Below are positions 60,271-64,000 of a stretch of 64,000 bases of DNA, piece after piece. The notes below the pieces were generated by a model that was given only the letters and a program-made list of their open reading frames with translations, made no database searches and was not told the origin of the DNA. Numbering within the stretch: the first letter of the stretch is position 1; every line of letters starts with the position of its first letter. Origin of the DNA: Apis mellifera (taxonomy: Eukaryota > Arthropoda > Insecta > Hymenoptera > Apidae); assembly GCF_003254395.2 (NCBI RefSeq), contig NC_037644.1, positions 13,516,586 to 13,580,585 of the forward strand, written 5' to 3'. Both the position numbers and the translations under genes were made by a program.

Positions 60271-61126
60271 GCCTCTCGTTTGAGGGGAAGGGGGGGTGCT
60301 GCGCCGGAATCGCAACCAGGGGTGGCGGCTGACGCTGCTACGTCCACGCAGCGGGGAGGAGGAGGAGGAGGAGGAGGAGGGATAGGTGAGAGGAGGAGGA
60401 GAGACGAGGGATGGAAGGAGGATGAGAGACGCTGGAGGGCTGGGCTCGCCCCCTAGCCACCGTAGTTTTCGCCCCTGCAACCCTCCTAGCGCTAACACGG
60501 AATTAATATCTCGCGAGTTAGCGCCCCCTTTTCGTCCCCCGACCACGGCTCTGAAACGGAAATGAGCGCGCGGATGCCTCTGCTCTCCTATCGTCTTTTC
60601 ACCCTCTCCCCCTCTCTCTCTCTCTCTCTCTCGTGTATTCCCTCCTCTTCTTCTCTCCCTGTTGCGCTCTCCTTTATATAGGATAGGCTCGTAGGCTCGC
60701 GTCCTTCCGGTTTCTAGAGCAGACTCGAACGCGTCGAAGCGCGAGAATTTCCTCCTCTGCTTGCGAGATTTCAACCTTTCTCTCTCTTGTTCTTTAGTAT
60801 CTATGTATACTTCCTTTAAAAAGAAAGAAGAGAAAGAAGCTGAAAGAGGAGAGAAGCTGATTTTGGAGAAAACACGGGTTTTTTAAGCTCCGCTTAATTT
60901 CGCTTAATTAACGGGCCTATTGTCCCATCGATGAAATTGTCTCGAGATTTTTCAACATTCGAATTTATTCGTTCTTCTCCACTCTTTCCCGTTTTTCTCC
61001 CGTATTTTCTTCCGTCCTTTTCCCTTCCACCTTTCGAGAGGGAGGGGATGTTGTATCGGGGAGGCGGAAGCGGCGTTGGCGAAGGGACAAAAGGGCGAAG
61101 TTGCTCGGTCCAGCGCGACTCGAGAT

Positions 61127-61146
61127 ATGCAAATCCGGCGTAATTA
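61127..61146 (+). promoter_or_regulatory. POU octamer ATGCAAAT beside TAATTA
   Basis: A perfect octamer at 61127-61134, and six bases later TAATTA at 61141-61146. The pairing resembles POU-homeodomain composite elements. Confidence 0.35.
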
Positions 61147-61599
61147 GGCTGGATATACGAAGCGTGCACGGAACGATGCTCGCATTGGTAAGTTCGACAC
61201 GCAGAGAGGGGGGGTGGTGGCGATGGAAAGCGGCCCGAGTCCTTTGTTTGAGCCAACGTCTGCGCTCTTCCGTGACGTAATTAATGGCCTTTGCTCCTAC
61301 AACCTCGCCCTCCTACGCGGCCTCTTCACGGATACCACTCGTTCCTCCCTCTCCATCTCTCTCGCCGCAATCCCGAACGAATCGAGCGCGGAATCCCGAT
61401 CGTTCCGCAGGAAACCTCGTTTCTTCCCTTCCTTCTAGAGCCGCGCTCTTCCTTTAAAGGGATATCGCGTTTACACGGATTTCGTGCTTTTCGACACGAG
61501 TCTTGAAAATAATTCCAAAGTTGGGTAATTATTTACAATTACTTTTTCGCGGTTATTGTCGTACATTTCTTCGAACGTATCTTCATGTATCGTAAAAGA

Positions 61600-62960
61600 G
61601 ATGTAGAGTGATTTGAATATTCGTATATAACGTTTGTTATCATTTATTTCGCGATTATTATCGTGTGTTTCGAACGATAAATTATTCAAGTAAGTTCAGT
61701 TCAATTTTGAGACCATCGTTGAATCTGAGAGATTATACCTAAAATGGGGATAATTTGAATATTCGTATAACGTTTGTTATTATTTATTTCGCGATTATTA
61801 TCGTTGTGCGTTTCGAACGAATTATTATTATAATTTAAATTATTCAAGTAAGTTCAATTTTGTCCATCGTTGAGACTGAGAGATATAAAATGGTGATAAT
61901 TTGAATATTCGTATAACGTTTGTTATTATTTATTTCACAATTATTATCGTTGTGTTTTTCGAACGAATTATTATAATTTAAATTATTCAAGTAAGTTCAA
62001 TTTTGTCCATCGTTGAGTCTGAGAAATTATACCTAAAATGGGGATAATTTGAATATTCGTATAACGTTTGTTATTATTTATTTCGCGATTATTATTGCTT
62101 TTCGAACGAATTATTATTATAATTTAAATTATTCAAGTAAGTTCATTTCAATTTTATCCATCGTTGAGTCTGAGAGATTATATCTAAAATGGGGATAATT
62201 TGAATATTCGTATAACGTTTGTTATTATTTATTTCGCGATTATTATTGCTTTTCGAACGAATTATTATTATAATTTAAATTATTCAAATAAGTTCATTTC
62301 AATTTTGTCCATCGTTGAGTCTGAGAGATTATACCTAAAATGGTGATTTGAATATTCGTATAACGTTTATTATTATTTATTTTGCGATTATTATCGTTGT
62401 GTTTTTGTGAACGAACGTTGTGAACGAATTATTATTATAATTTATTTATAATTTATTATTATATATATTATAATTTAAATTATTCAAGTAACTTCAGTTC
62501 AATTTTGTCCATCGTTGAGTCTGAGAGATTATATCTAAAATGGTGATTTGAATATTCGTATAACGTTTATTATTATTTATTTTGCGATTATTATCGTTGT
62601 GTTTTTGTGAACGAACGTTGTGAACGAATTATTATTATAATTTATTTATAATTTATTATTATATATATTATAATTTAAATTATTCAAGTAACTTCAGTTC
62701 AATTTTGTCCATCATTGAGTCTGAGAGATATAAAATGGGAGATATAATTGGGAGAGATATAATTTGAATATTCGTATAACGTTTATTATTATTTATTTCA
62801 CAATTATTATTGCTTTTCGAATGAATTATTATTATAATTTAAATTATTCAAGTAACTTTAGTTCAATTTTGTCCATCGTTGAGTCTGAGAGATATAAAAT
62901 GGTGATAATTTGAATATTCGTATAACATTTGTTATCGTATGTTTCGAGGGATAAATTATC
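61600..62960 (+). repeat. Tandem array, nine units of about 141-220 bp
   Basis: The anchor TTGAATATTCGTATAACGTT is near 61614, 61755, 61901, 62047, 62198, 62347, 62546, 62766 and 62909. Each unit also has ATTATTTATTTCGCGATTAT, TTCGAACGAATTATTATTAT, AAATTATTCAAGTAAGTTCA and GTCCATCGTTGAGTCTGAG. Two adjacent units (about 62339-62740) are longer and nearly identical. Confidence 0.93.
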
Positions 62961-63384
62961 GAAGTAAGTCTCAATTCAATTTCGTTTAAGGTTACACGAG
63001 ATTGGAAATAATTTCGAACATTCGATTTTTTTCTCGATTTCTCGAGCGAGGGAAATTGGCGAATTGGGAGAGAGAGAGAGAGAGAGAGAGGTATCGCGTG
63101 GCGGGTGTGGAAGTGGGTCAATTTATGCGGGAGAGGGATTGGATCGGGGCATGTCTAAACGCAAACGCCGGTCGGCTTTGTGCCGGTGCCGGGTGCAGGT
63201 CGGTAAACATGCCGCGTCTACGGATGCATCGGACTTTAAAATGCTGTGCAAAGATACTCCATAAAAGGTTTCATAAATTCGGACCCTGCCCCCCCTCCTC
63301 TCTCTTCGAAACTCGACAAAAAGAAACGTTTATCCGTCATTCGCGAGAACTCGAAGGTATCTTAGACGCGTATACTAAGTTAAC
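62961..63384. other. Short GC-richer spacer between arrays
   Basis: Contains a GA run (63067-63090) and non-repetitive sequence to 63300. No supported ORF. Confidence 0.4.
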
Positions 63385-64000
63385 GTGTATTGTGAATATT
63401 AAACCGACGACTTTAATTTTTTCGAATACTTTACTTCGCTTCTTTCCAAACCATCGAATTCGATCGTTCTTATTTCTTCCTTGTATATAATAATATATAA
63501 CTTCAGATATTAAGAACAATATAACTAAATATCCTCTATCGACGATCCCAGTATATATATATAATTTTTCTGAATACTTTACTTCATTTTTTTTCAAATT
63601 ATCGAATTCGATCGTTCTTCTTTCTTTCTTGTATATTGCAATAATAATATATAACCTCAGATATTAAAAACAACGATAATTAAATATCCTCTCTCGGTAT
63701 ATAATTTTTCTGAAAACTTTACTTCATTTTTTTCTAAATCATCGAATTCGATCGTTCTTTCTTTCTTGTATATTGCAATAGTAATATAACCTCAGATATT
63801 AAGAACAACGATAATTAAATATCCTCTCTCGGTATATATATATAATTTTTCTGAAAACTTTACTTCACTTTACTTCTTTCCAAATTATCGAATTCGATGG
63901 TTCTTCTTTCTTCCTTGTATATTGCAATAGTAATATAACCTCAGATATTAAGAACAACGATAATTAAATATCCTCTCTCAGTATATATATATATAATTTT
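63385..64000 (+). repeat. Tandem array, at least four units of about 140-150 bp, running off the window
   Basis: ATCGAATTCGATCGTTCTT recurs near 63455, 63602, 63742 and 63885. CTCAGATATTAAGAACAA.G and TAAATATCCTCTCTCGGTAT follow in each. Unit ends contain TA runs of varying length. Confidence 0.9.

Larger units (their letters stand above)
59216..61549. other. GC-rich and mixed DNA, 59.2-61.5 kb, with candidate enhancers
   Basis: A GC-rich patch at 59270-59660 contains a proline-rich open frame of doubtful reality. GGA and CT tracts lie at 60358-60420 and 60611-60633. Non-repetitive islands are at 60140-60300 and 61080-61300. Confidence 0.35.

Noticed and set aside
60079..60774. 231-codon minus-strand frame
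   Set aside because: Built from GGA/TCC microsatellite and GC-rich flanks; no domain and no start context.

Overview
This is a eukaryotic window, almost certainly from an insect and most likely a bee or other hymenopteran. It is AT-rich with islands of higher GC, and CpG is frequent even in non-coding DNA (many TCGA and CGATCG words). Homopolymer and dinucleotide runs abound, gene density is low, and introns have GT..AG ends. The recognisable proteins are animal nuclear proteins in insect-like form. There are no operons, prokaryotic features or CRISPR arrays.

The left end (1-8.5 kb) holds two convergent genes. On the plus strand, a complete three-exon gene (coding 221-1368, 275 aa) encodes NELF-E, the RNA-binding subunit of the negative elongation factor that holds RNA polymerase II in promoter-proximal pause. 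On the minus strand, a two-exon gene (coding 8436-2189, 1583 aa) encodes a large, basic, proline-rich and mostly disordered protein. It has repeats of an LPxR type and a single hydrophobic helix 19 residues from the C terminus, so it looks like a tail-anchored membrane or nuclear-envelope protein; I could not name it. The interval 8.4-18.4 kb has no coding region I can support. It contains a GC-richer island at 10.1-11.3 kb with a strong minus-strand splice donor, which may be a 5' leader exon of the tail-anchored gene.

The middle (18.5-28.7 kb) is the minus-strand gene for SCAI, a repressor of MRTF/SRF transcription that also acts in DNA-break repair. All four coding exons were assembled with matching splice phases (567 aa). 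Its introns hold a long AG microsatellite, a coding-like ORF without an ATG, and a decayed non-LTR retrotransposon fragment.

The right half (29-64 kb) is gene-poor. The only exon pair I can support is on the plus strand: a short first coding exon (41359-41420) whose phase fits an internal exon at 43243-43538. Together they encode an alanine-rich, transcription-factor-like N terminus with a conserved-looking WPYRGLT..RLKESVDKAKQALADR block. The rest of that gene is probably beyond the window, so 43.5-64 kb may be one long intron. This half also carries many unrelated minisatellite-like arrays (starting near 33.9, 43.7, 47.9, 48.9, 54.6, 57.85, 61.6 and 63.4 kb), a compound CT/GTGC/GT microsatellite, a palindrome-rich hAT-like terminus, and several non-repetitive islands with homeodomain, POU or forkhead-type words that look like candidate enhancers.

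Functional links between the genes are limited. NELF-E and SCAI are both nuclear regulators of RNA polymerase II transcription, but nothing in the layout suggests co-regulation.
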